A stretch of 64,000 nucleotides of DNA from Arthrinium phaeospermum (taxonomy: Eukaryota > Ascomycota > Sordariomycetes > Amphisphaeriales > Apiosporaceae), in assembly GCA_006503535.1 (NCBI GenBank), contig QYRS01000008.1, positions 2,108,001 to 2,172,000 on the forward strand, read 5' to 3'. Under the pieces are notes generated by a model. The model did not search any database and was not told the DNA's origin. It worked only from the letters and a program-made list of their open reading frames with translations. This document shows, in pieces, positions 55,501 to 64,000 of this stretch; position 1 is the first letter of the stretch, and each line of letters begins with the position of its first letter. Both the position numbers and the translations under genes were made by a program.

Positions 55501-57113
55501 CCTTCGGCGTGAAGAAAGCAGCAAGTATAGAAACAAAACTTGGATAACGAGAGGCAGAGAGGGGCGTCGCTTCTTAAGTCACTTCCATTATTGCCTGTTA
55601 TTAGGACATGCACCTAAACGTGGCTGCAACCAAGGCCCCCGAAAAAGCCCACAATCATACCTTGCGAGCTGCAACCCGAATAGGGTGTCCAAGGTGTATG
55701 CCATGGGTAGAAGATATGGGCATAGATAGACCTTGGGGATCTCTCCATTTCTAATTGAGAGGTGGGTTTGGAGTCAGCAATTCGCTTGAGCTGGAGGAAG
55801 GAACCCAAGGCCAGCAAGCGCCTGTCTTTATGTAGCCAATTGACCTGTTAACAGAACAAAGCACAGATACATCTATCTAAGGAAGCCTCTGGACAGGCAA
55901 TTGCAAGTACGACATGCATAGGATTACAGATACGAAAGCTGATCTGCCAATGCACCACGTAATACAGCATGCAATTCATATGACCGATAGTGCTTTGGGA
56001 ATGAGGCAATCTATCCCCGCCATTGAACATTGTCAGTAATTAGGAACTTGCAGCAGTCAACCCACGCTCCTCAGGAGAAGACGCTCGCTGTCATCTGAGG
56101 TAGCTATGATTCTTCAGTGGCTTCATATCGTCATATATCGCTAAGTAGGGACCAGCTGTAAGCCATGTTAAGTTCCTTCTATCCTGATTTTGGCACTTCT
56201 GGAGCAGGCGGCTTCTTACAGCTTGCGGGCCATAGTGAAGCCAATGGAATTATACCGCGTGTGGGACCTGTATACTAACCCCTGGAGAGCGAACTGGATA
56301 CTGCTTCTGTCTTTGACAATTCACCTGAGGCGACTTACACGCTTTGTAAGAGGCTCATGTGCTTTTTAGGCTTGATAATGGGTCTTTTATCAGCATCTAA
56401 AGCTTGCAGACTCACAGCGCGATGCTTGGCCCCCCAACGCGGGCGCACGGACCATACGGCATGACGGAGGCGGTTTCCCCGACTAGATCAATGGACCTCA
56501 CCTTCTGGACACTGGGTGTACATGCCCACATGTAACCTACCGACCTGCTTGGTATCGTGAATTTGGAAAGGGCAGTCCTCCACCGGCGGTTCAGTCGTCA
56601 CCACCATACTAACTTGCCTCCGTTGCGACAACGAGCTCACCCGGAGCCCCCTTGGCTCATTGTCGCAAGCAGTTGATCAAGAAACCCTTCCCCCACGCGA
56701 CCGTGCTGTAGAATGTCGCATAGGCAGTGCGATTGACCTAGGCGTGTTGACCAGCAATGTCACAAACAGCAGCAGTGCAGAGCTAATGGTTCCTTTCCCA
56801 TTGCCCTTTTTTTTCTCCATATCCGCGCTCCTCTGCTGGCGCCCATTGAACTTTCCCATCTCTCTCGCCTCTCACCACGCTACCCTCTCCCTTCTTTTCT
56901 CCACAAAACCTTCTCGCGCATGTACGCCAGAACCTCAGCCGGCGTCGCGCTCTGCTGACTTTTTGACTACTTGTCGCCTCTCTCTGTCTCCCGCCACTCC
57001 AGGAGCATTTCCATCACACCTCACCATCCACCGTCCCCCAATCTGCATTGCAGCCGCGCAACGTCTCAGCCGCGATTCAAGACGACCCGCGGCGTTAGGC
57101 GCCTGACGCAACA
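52594..57113. other. 4.5 kb without a supported gene
   Basis: Between the divergent minus-strand AT-hook-type gene and SET2. It begins with that gene's leader and a long minus frame (52596-53648) that I reject as a gene. A GGCA/GACA tract lies at 53377-53395, followed by AG-rich sequence. From 54 to 56.6 kb nothing gene-like is visible. Just before SET2 the sequence becomes pyrimidine-rich (CTCTCCCTTCTTTTCTCC near 56890), a likely SET2 leader. Confidence 0.5.
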
Positions 57114-60085
57114 ATGGAGGACGAGGAGCGCGTCAAAGATGGCTTGGAGAACCTCAAGGTCGAGGCAGGTGAGCAAGGATCGGGGATTGATGGCAACAGT
57201 CTGGTGAAGCGGGAAAAAGGCAGTGCATTGCCCAGCCCGGATCGGAGTAAGGGTTCGAGGTCCAGGACACGATCACGGTCGCCCAGTATGTCGCCCGACG
57301 AGCAGAAAGCACGCAGCGAAAGTGCATCGACCCCGGACGGTGTCGCACCCCCCAAGCTCCTGCGAAAGGCGTCCTCGAAAGCGGTTCCGCGAAAGGCTCC
57401 CCTCTTCAACGAATTGCCTGATATGACGGAGACATCCAAGGAGCATTTCCAGGTGATCCCAGACTGTCTGTACGGCTCGAAGTCGCTTGGATCTACCGAA
57501 CACGACGCATTGGATTGTGACTGCGATGTCGAATGGCGTACGTTTCACCACGATGCCACTAAATTGCACTGCTTGGGGTTGTTTTTGCTGACTTGGGATT
57601 ATTAGGGGATGGCACGAACCACGCCTGTGGCGAAGATTCGGACTGCATCAACAGGGCCACCAAAATGGAATGCGTCGACCAAGATTGCAACTGTGGTGAC
57701 AGCTGCCAAAACCAAAGATTCCAGCGAAAGCAGTACGCCGACGTTTCGGTCATCAAAACCGAGAAGAAGGGCTTTGGACTTCGCGCCAACCGAGATTTAC
57801 AGGCCAACGATTTCATTTTTGAGTACATTGGCGAGGTGATTAATGAGCCGACCTTCCGACGCCGAATGGTGCAGTACGACAAGGAAGGCATCAAGCATTT
57901 CTATTTTATGTCACTGAGCAAGCACGAGTTTGTCGATGCGACCAAGAAGGGCAATCTCGGGCGTTTTTGCAATCATTCCTGCAATCCCAACTGCTATGTG
58001 GACAAGTGGGTGGTTGGAAACAAACTGCGCATGGGCATTTTTGCCTCGTGCAAAGTGCAGGCCGGTGAGGAGCTGGTCTTCAATTACAACGTTGACCGAT
58101 ACGGTGCCGACCCTCAACCCTGCTATTGCGCCGAGCCTAACTGCATCGGATTTATTGGCGGTAAGACCCAGACCGAGCGTGCTACCAAATTGTCAGACGC
58201 GACCATTGAAGCCCTCGGCATTGATGATGGCGATAGCTGGGAGACAGCGGTCGCAGTGGTCAAGAAGCCCCGCAAAAAGAGAGCTGGCGAGGACGACGAA
58301 GAGTATGTTAATAGCATACCGGCCCGTGGCCTCGACGAGAGGGGGGTGCAGAAGGTTATGGCTTCTCTTATGCAATGCAAGGAGAAATGGATCGCGGTCA
58401 AGCTCCTGGAACGCATTCAAGCATGCGAGGAGCGCGTGCTTCCCTACGTTCAGCGCATGCACGGATACGAGTTTCTCAAAACGACACTAAACACGTTTAG
58501 GGATGACCACAATGTGGTTCTCCAAATCCTGGATATTCTCGACAAATTCCCCCGTATGACCCGTAACAAGATTGACGCCTCCAAGATCGAGCTGGCCATT
58601 CAACCCTTGACCAGCTCAGAGCATGAGGATGTGGCACGGGAGTCCAAACGATTGCTGGAAGACTGGAGCGGCCTGGAAACTGGATACCGCATCCCGCGAA
58701 AGGCCCGAAATGCACAGGGGACGCCGAATATGGCGCAAGCCTCCAACTCATTCGGGGAGCGTCGCAGTGTTCGTGCCGAGGAGCCTGTTGTTAGCGCCAA
58801 GCCTGCACCCGTCGTCCCATTGCCCGACAATGTACCCAAGGGCCCTCGCAGCACTGTGCCTCAGCGGAACACCAACTTCCAGACACAGCGACAACGCCGC
58901 CCTCCGGATCCTGCCACCCTCCCCGCCGGATGGTTTATTACGACCGATAAAACTGGCAGTTGGTATTACTACACCAAAAATGGCCAAACCACGTGGCACA
59001 AGCCAACCGCCCCTGCTCCTGAGATAGCCGCACAGCAAGGCTCGTTCAAAGCTATTAAAGAACAGAAGACTTTACAGGACATTATTGATTCCCTTACAAA
59101 ACCCGACAGTACTGCGGCCTTGCGGAGATCTGCCTCGCAAACACCGCAGCACCCCACCACCCCTGCACAGGAGCCCAAGAAGGACAAATGGCGTTCTCTA
59201 CCGATCGACAAACAGATGAAAATCTACGAGAACACAGTAAGTTGCATCATCATCATCTTCGCCCAGGACGAGTTTGTACTTACAATATTTTTCTAGCTTT
59301 TCCCGCACGTGAAGTACGTTATGGACAAATTCCGCCATAAGCTCCCAAAGGACGATTTGAAAAAATTCGCCAAGGAGATCAACAAGAAGCTTGTCGCTTC
59401 TGATTACAAGAACAAGCGTGTAGATGATCCAACCACCATCTCCGACAAGCAGGAAAAGAAGGTCAAGAAGTATGTGAAGGAGTTCTTTGACAAGGCTGTT
59501 CAGAAGTACACAGCCCACGAGAGAAAGAAGACCGACCGGACAGTGCAAGGTGGCAATGCTGCTTCGATGGGCCCCGAATCCTCGTTTGATACCTCTGCTC
59601 AGGATGTCGAGGTTGTTTTGACTGACGACGAAGATGCTGCGCCAACTCCTGCCAGCTCCGAGCGAAAGCGAAAGCGCGGCGAGGATGATGCCGGTTCTGC
59701 TACTGCGACACCTTCGGAGATACCCATCATCAAGCGTCTGAAGGAAGACGAGGGCGGACTGGCGAGCCCCCCTCCCCCGCCTCCGCCTCCGCCGGAAGGT
59801 GATGCGCCCATGGAAGCTGAGGTGACCGAGCAAAGTAGCACTATGCCGGGACAGGAAGAGGCTCAGGGCAGCGTCGACTTCGCTGAACGGGAGAGACTCC
59901 GCGAGCAAGAAGCTGCGCTCGAGAGAGAAAACGAGCTTAATATGCTTGATTTCGAGCAAGAGCAGCAGGGAAAGGATGGTGCTCCTGGCAGCATTGGCAT
60001 TACTGAGAGTAACTCTAATTTGCAGGAGGGCAGTGACATGGAGCGAGCCAACGAGGCTACGAAGCAGGAGGTGATGAGCCATTAG
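57114..60085 (+). CDS. set2: Histone H3 lysine-36 methyltransferase Set2
   Basis: Exons 57114-57537, 57606-59236 and 59297-60085 encode 947 aa. After a Ser/Arg-rich N-terminus, the AWS domain at about 135-183 has [20 protein letters not shown] and [23 protein letters not shown] spans about 185-306 ([49 protein letters not shown]), and post-SET has [14 protein letters not shown] near 314. A mid-region helical segment follows, a WW domain at about 579-612 ([29 protein letters not shown]), and an SRI domain from about 669 ([36 protein letters not shown]) that binds the phosphorylated RNA polymerase II CTD. All three modules place it on elongating polymerase. After the SRI domain comes a nine-Pro run near 843 in an acidic tail. 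Introns have GTACGT and GTAAGT donors. Confidence 0.97.
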
Positions 60086-61098
60086 GACAACACCTCGATG
60101 GCGATTGTAGCTTCGGCTCTCTGCCCGTGTGTATCTGTCACTCGTGCGAGCTGCTACAGTGATCTAGGGAAAGAGCCAGGATTGAAGATGTGAATAACCA
60201 TGTCCTCGTAGAGACGAGGGACGTATGGGAGACCTTTTCTGAAAAACAGAAATGTATATTACTTGCCCTGCTTATATGGCCCCCTCTATGCGGAGCCTCG
60301 GCATATTCGTCTTTGTTTTCTTTCGCAACACATGGTCGGTGTTGCAATCTTGTATCAAAAAAGGGAAAGGGTTATGCATGGAGAGAGAAAGATTTTGATT
60401 TTCCCTCCCAAAACGGTCTTACATAACGGCATTTGGTCCTTGCATCTCCGAGCCTTGAGGTATAGGCGTTCCGCGTTAGTCGTCTTTGTTTACTTAATTC
60501 CCATATTATACGAATCCGCCTGCTTTTTTTTTTGGAGGAAACAACGCATCAGGAGTCTTGGGGGGGAGAGGACATTTTTTATTTCGTCTTCGATGTTATT
60601 ATATATACGGAAACGGGAGTTACTACTACTCGACCGAATCATGTGGGGGAGAGAGGGGAACGAATTTCCTGTCCAGGCTGCCCAGAAGCCAACCAGCCAG
60701 CCAGCCAGGCCTCGCGCGCGGGTGCCGCGCTCATGATTGCGAGAAAAGAGATGATCAGTCAGACAAGCTTGGGCCAGACGGACGGGAGGACCGGCCAGGA
60801 CCGTGCGGATAGGGGCAGTGAATGGGTTGAGTGGGTGACGAAGCTGCAGAACGGACACGGACGGGCAATGGCATCAAAAGGTCTGGGGGTTGATTGAATG
60901 CTGCGACAAGCGGTTGATGATGTGGGAGAGACAAATATGAGAGAGGGAGACAGGGAATGTTGATATCTGCAACAATTGTTGGTGCCCATTGCCCATTGGA
61001 AGAAAGTTGGTATATACCCATTGATATAAATGACATAAGGAAATGCACCTTTTTACATACCGCAGGGGCCGATCGAAGCTTCTCCCGTAGGAGTGGTC

Positions 61099-61129
61099 GT
61101 GACGGTGACGGTGACGGTGACGGTGACGG
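61099..61129. repeat. (GTGACG)n hexanucleotide repeat
   Basis: About five tandem GTGACG units. Confidence 0.85.
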
Positions 61130-61515
61130 GGGCGGGACAGATGTTGATGGTGGGGGTGGCTGTGACGGTGATATACACCGGGACGACCAGTGACAATAGA
61201 GATACTAAACACCCCCTTACTCCATCTCGACGTGGCGAGCAATGAAGGCGAGCAGGACATGGCCCGCGCGACTACTGGGGGATTCGGTCGGATCGACACC
61301 GCTTTGCGTTCCCGCCATATCGGCACATTGCTGCAAGCTCAAATCTGGTCTCGACCCCAATTCTCCCATTCCGATTCCTTCTCGTCGGCGTACTCCTGCT
61401 TGTCCCAGGCCCACTCGGCGAAATCGATCCATTTCTCCGCGATCCGAATCAAGAGGTTGACCGGGATGATCGCCGAACGAAACGACCAAACACCAGCGCC
61501 GATAGGCTCATGGTG

Positions 61516-61537
61516 TCTGGCTGGCTGGCTGGCTGGC

Positions 61538-61575
<38 letters not shown>

Positions 61576-61597
61576 GCTGGTTGGCTGGCTGGCTGGG
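61516..61597. repeat. Compound microsatellite (GGCT)n(GTCT)n(GGCT)n
   Basis: GGCT units, then about eight GTCT units, a GTTTGGCTGGTT interruption, then GGCT again. It is the longest simple repeat in the window. Confidence 0.9.
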
Positions 61598-61989
61598 GGT
61601 GCAAAATCTCTTGAACCTCGTGTTCACCAAGTAAAAGGAGAGAAAAGAGGCACCGTTGTGGGCGCATCATGGCCGGAAAACACATGGCGCAGCCCATGCT
61701 GTGCGCTGCTTCCTGGAGGTTAGCACTTTTCTGGCGGCCTATATACCTTACAAGGCCTTGATTCAGATCAAAGTTTTGGAAAATGAAGAACAGGAGTGTG
61801 ACTGTGAGAGATGGCAATGGATGTCCTTCCTGCCTGCCTGTATCGTATGAACCTTGCTGCGTATGCGACCTCCCGTCCGCATCGCCAGGGGGGTGTCAGC
61901 CACCATCAATCAGACAAGACAAGCGGCCGCAGGAATAAACCGTCTTGGTTATGCCACTTGCTCCAGGAAACAAGTGGAATAAACGAATG

Positions 61990-62350
61990 CTATGTACGAC
62001 TACTGTAATAATTGTCAGTAGACCTTGTGACACGGTACATCACTACCACCAGTGCACGATATGTGCCGAAAACAGCTCCGAAACTATCCAATGGCCTCGG
62101 AACGAAACAAGTGGTGGTGCTGAACCCATGGGATCTGGTTGGAATGGACTTCGTGGGACCGATCACACCAGCGGGCGTCAACGGAACGAGATACATCTTT
62201 GTGGTGGAAGACTACTTCACGCGGTTTGGAATGGACATACCCATGATCGAAATGAATTGGTCCAGCATCAGATGGGTCTGGGAGGACCGAATTGCGCCAA
62301 TAACCTGCTTGTTCCTAAGGAGGCAGAGAGGGATGAAACCGAATAATACC
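61990..62350 (+). mobile_element. Fragment of a Ty3/gypsy-type retrotransposon integrase, decayed
   Basis: The plus-strand frame around 62110-62230 reads VLNPWDLVGMDFVGPITP and continues with ...YIFVVEDYFTRF, matching the integrase catalytic-core start of Ty3/gypsy elements (PW-x-x-x-x-DFVGP, then the V-x-DYF-[ST]-RF motif). A CTIC segment in another frame just upstream (near 62055) could be the end of the zinc-binding HHCC motif, which implies a frameshift. After FTRF the similarity stops. No reverse transcriptase, gag or LTR is visible nearby. Confidence 0.7.
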
Positions 62351-62817
62351 AAAAACCCACCATTGACCACACACACACTTGCTCTCCCCTTTCACGCGGA
62401 CGTCAGATTGCATGTGCCAAGCTGGTAAGTAAATGTTGAATCATGTTATTGATGATGACGCTACCCTCATGGACGCTGCTGGTATCGTGTGTAACTAATC
62501 TGACCAAAAAACCTGGCCAGTGGGTGTGTGTCTCCCATCTTTGAAGAACACCAACCAATGCGCTTTAAAACAAGAAGTACTCTGCAAGAAAAATCCAGTA
62601 CCCAAGAAACCCGATGCAAATTCCAATAAAAAAAGTGACGACCTTCTTACGAACGTCGAAGAACCCGAATGACGTTCCGAGTCTCGATCCATGCCCAATT
62701 CCCCAAAAGCCGGAGAATTCGCCACCTGATCAACAGCGAGCCGAAATTTAACGGCAAGCTGTACTCCAAGCTGTGCTCCAACGGCGAGTTGTCCTCTACC
62801 GGGAAGTCGCACTCAAC

Positions 62818-64000
62818 CTAGGAGCTAGTGACGATCTTCTCCAGGGTATCCAGCAGGATATCGGCGTGCTGCTTCTCAAAGATAAGCATAGGTCGGAGAC
62901 GAACGGCGCTGGCACCGCTTCCACCAATGTTAACACCGAACTTCTTGGCCTTGGCGAGGAACTGGTCGCGCTTGGGGTTGTCAAAGGCGATGAAGGTGCC
63001 CCGGTTCTTGCCGCGGAGGTTCTGGAACTCGCCGGGGTACTTCTGCGCAAGCGCCTCGAGCTTGCTGTACAGGTAGTCGCCGACCTTGGCCGTGTGGTTG
63101 ACCAGGTCGAGGCGCTCGACCTCGTTGATGATGGCGCGGAAGAGGAGGGCCTTCGACGGGTCGCCCATCCAGGTGTTGAACTGGCGGTAGGGCTTGTTGG
63201 GCCGCAGCTCCGGGTTGCCGTAGTAGTAGCCGGCCGTCTGCGCCTTCTTGGAGAAGGTCACCATGTCGGGAGGCGTGGGGAGGTCCCAGTGGTCGTGCGC
63301 CCAGAACTTGCCCGTGGCGCCGACACCCGTCTGGACCTCGTCCACAATCAGGAGAACGTTGTGCTTGGCCGTGACCTCGCGCAGGGCGCGGAAAAAGGCG
63401 GGCGAGGCGTGGTTGTCACCACCCTCGGACTGGATGGGCTCGACAATGACGGCGCAGGGCGGGATGTGGTAGTTCTTGATGAGGTGCTCCACCTCGGCGA
63501 TCGAGTTGGCCTCGGCCTTGGCGTTCTCCTCGGCGTGCTCCTCGAGCGGGTACTTGAGCAGGGGGAAAGTAGCCTGGGGCCAGTCGAAGGCGGGGATGTC
63601 GAGCTTGTGGATGGGCTTGGAGCGCGTGGTGGAGAGCGAACCAAAGAGGCGGCCGTGGAAGGCGGTCTTGAAGGACATAATGGACAGCTGGGAAGCGCCG
63701 GGCGTCTGGTTGTTCATGGAGGATTGCATCTCCTCCTCGGTGAACTCGACGGTAGGGCCACCTCGCTCCTTCTGGCGACGCCACATGAAGGCGGCCTTGT
63801 ATGCGGTCTCGTTGGCATCGGAGCCAGCCATGGCCGTGAAGACCTGGTTAAGGCCCTTAGGCGCAACCTTGAGGATACCGGTCTCGAGGACCTCGGCCCA
63901 GTTGTGGGAGGGGAAGTTGCCCAGCGCGGGGCGGTTGATGATGGCATCGATCATCTCGGGGGTCTGGGCAGCCTTCTTGAGGGCCGGGTTGTTGTATCCG
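62818..64000 (-). CDS. 4-aminobutyrate (GABA) transaminase, 3' part
   Basis: The minus-strand frame from the right edge to the stop at 62818 is open with no intron (about 393 codons), and the N-terminal part lies outside the window. It begins GYNNPALKKAAQTPEMIDAI and carries the class-III aminotransferase landmarks: NQVFTAMAGSDANETAYKAA, SFKTAFHGRLFGSLSTTRSK, AVIVEPIQSEGGDNHASPAF, LLIVDEVQTGVGATGKFWAH and the PLP-lysine region PDMVTFSKKAQTAGYYY, then the C-terminal GVNIGGSGASAVRLRPMLIF. The order and sequence match fungal mitochondrial or cytosolic GABA-T (Uga1/GatA family). It converts GABA and 2-oxoglutarate to succinate semialdehyde and glutamate in the GABA shunt. The promoter is out of view. 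It is convergent with SET2, with the transposon relic between them. Confidence 0.94.
   Translation of the reverse strand, partial: GYNNPALKKAAQTPEMIDAIINRPALGNFPSHNWAEVLETGILKVAPKGLNQVFTAMAGSDANETAYKAAFMWRRQKERGGPTVEFTEEEMQSSMNNQTPGASQLSIMSFKTAFHGRLFGSLSTTRSKPIHKLDIPAFDWPQATFPLLKYPLEEHAEENAKAEANSIAEVEHLIKNYHIPPCAVIVEPIQSEGGDNHASPAFFRALREVTAKHNVLLIVDEVQTGVGATGKFWAHDHWDLPTPPDMVTFSKKAQTAGYYYGNPELRPNKPYRQFNTWMGDPSKALLFRAIINEVERLDLVNHTAKVGDYLYSKLEALAQKYPGEFQNLRGKNRGTFIAFDNPKRDQFLAKAKKFGVNIGGSGASAVRLRPMLIFEKQHADILLDTLEKIVTSS

Larger units (their letters stand above)
60086..62817. other. Convergent intergenic region with repeats and a transposon relic
   Basis: 3' UTRs of SET2 and the GABA transaminase gene. 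It contains microsatellites at 61099-61129 and 61516-61597 and a decayed integrase fragment near 62.0-62.35 kb. The 177-codon plus frame at 61190-61723 reads through the microsatellite and is not gene-like. Confidence 0.55.

Overview
This window comes from the nuclear genome of a filamentous ascomycete, most likely a Sordariomycete and probably close to the Sordariales. The evidence is short (about 50-100 bp) spliceosomal introns with GTRNGT donors and CTRAC-type branch points, GC-rich coding exons, and a gene set typical of moulds: a PRE-1/STE3 pheromone receptor, a sphingolipid C9-methyltransferase, a HET-domain protein and a Set2 with AWS-SET-WW-SRI layout. I see no tRNA, rRNA or CRISPR array.

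Layout, left to right. Position 1-49 holds the first codons of a minus-strand gene that leaves the window. 1.3-5.8 kb has two plus-strand genes of unknown function. 6.5-10.7 kb has mitochondrial ssDNA-binding protein RIM1 (minus) and the pheromone receptor (plus), sharing a divergent promoter. 11.0-14.7 kb has a DHA1-type MFS exporter (minus) divergent from a fructosamine-3-kinase-like protein (plus). 15.3-20.1 kb has the GID/CTLH ubiquitin-ligase subunit Fyv10/Gid9 (plus) convergent with the CCR4-NOT deadenylase Caf1/Pop2 (minus). 21.7-24.9 kb has sphingolipid C9-methyltransferase (minus) divergent from complex I subunit NDUFB3/B12 (plus). 26.2-34.8 kb has three minus-strand genes: a coiled-coil protein, eIF6 (TIF6), and a conserved unknown whose ATG sits alone on its own coding exon. 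36.9-38.5 kb has the SUMO E1 subunit Aos1. 40.3-43.5 kb has a large proline-rich nuclear-type protein (minus). 45.8-46.8 kb has a BMT5-like 25S rRNA methyltransferase. 47.4-50.0 kb has a decayed monocarboxylate-type MFS permease and a HET-domain gene, the most accessory-looking stretch. 51.4-52.6 kb has a protein with an AT-hook-like motif. 52.6-57.1 kb has no supported gene. 57.1-60.1 kb is SET2. 60.1-62.8 kb has microsatellites and a decayed Ty3/gypsy-type integrase fragment. 62.8-64.0 kb is the 3' part of a GABA transaminase running off the right edge.

Most genes are core housekeeping genes with no obvious common pathway. Ribosome assembly (TIF6, BMT5), protein turnover and modification (Fyv10, Aos1), mRNA decay (Caf1), chromatin (Set2) and mitochondrial functions (RIM1, NDUFB3) are interspersed. 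I do not see a clear new multi-gene system. The best leads are an in-frame stop just upstream of a perfect splice donor in the first unknown gene, a start codon isolated on its own exon, a paired MCB-like site in front of RIM1, the divergent fructosamine-kinase/MFS pair, a cluster of perfect inverted repeats near 29.7 kb, and the HET gene next to a dead permease. Exon boundaries were worked out by eye from splice consensus and frame continuity, and could be off by a base or by an alternative site.
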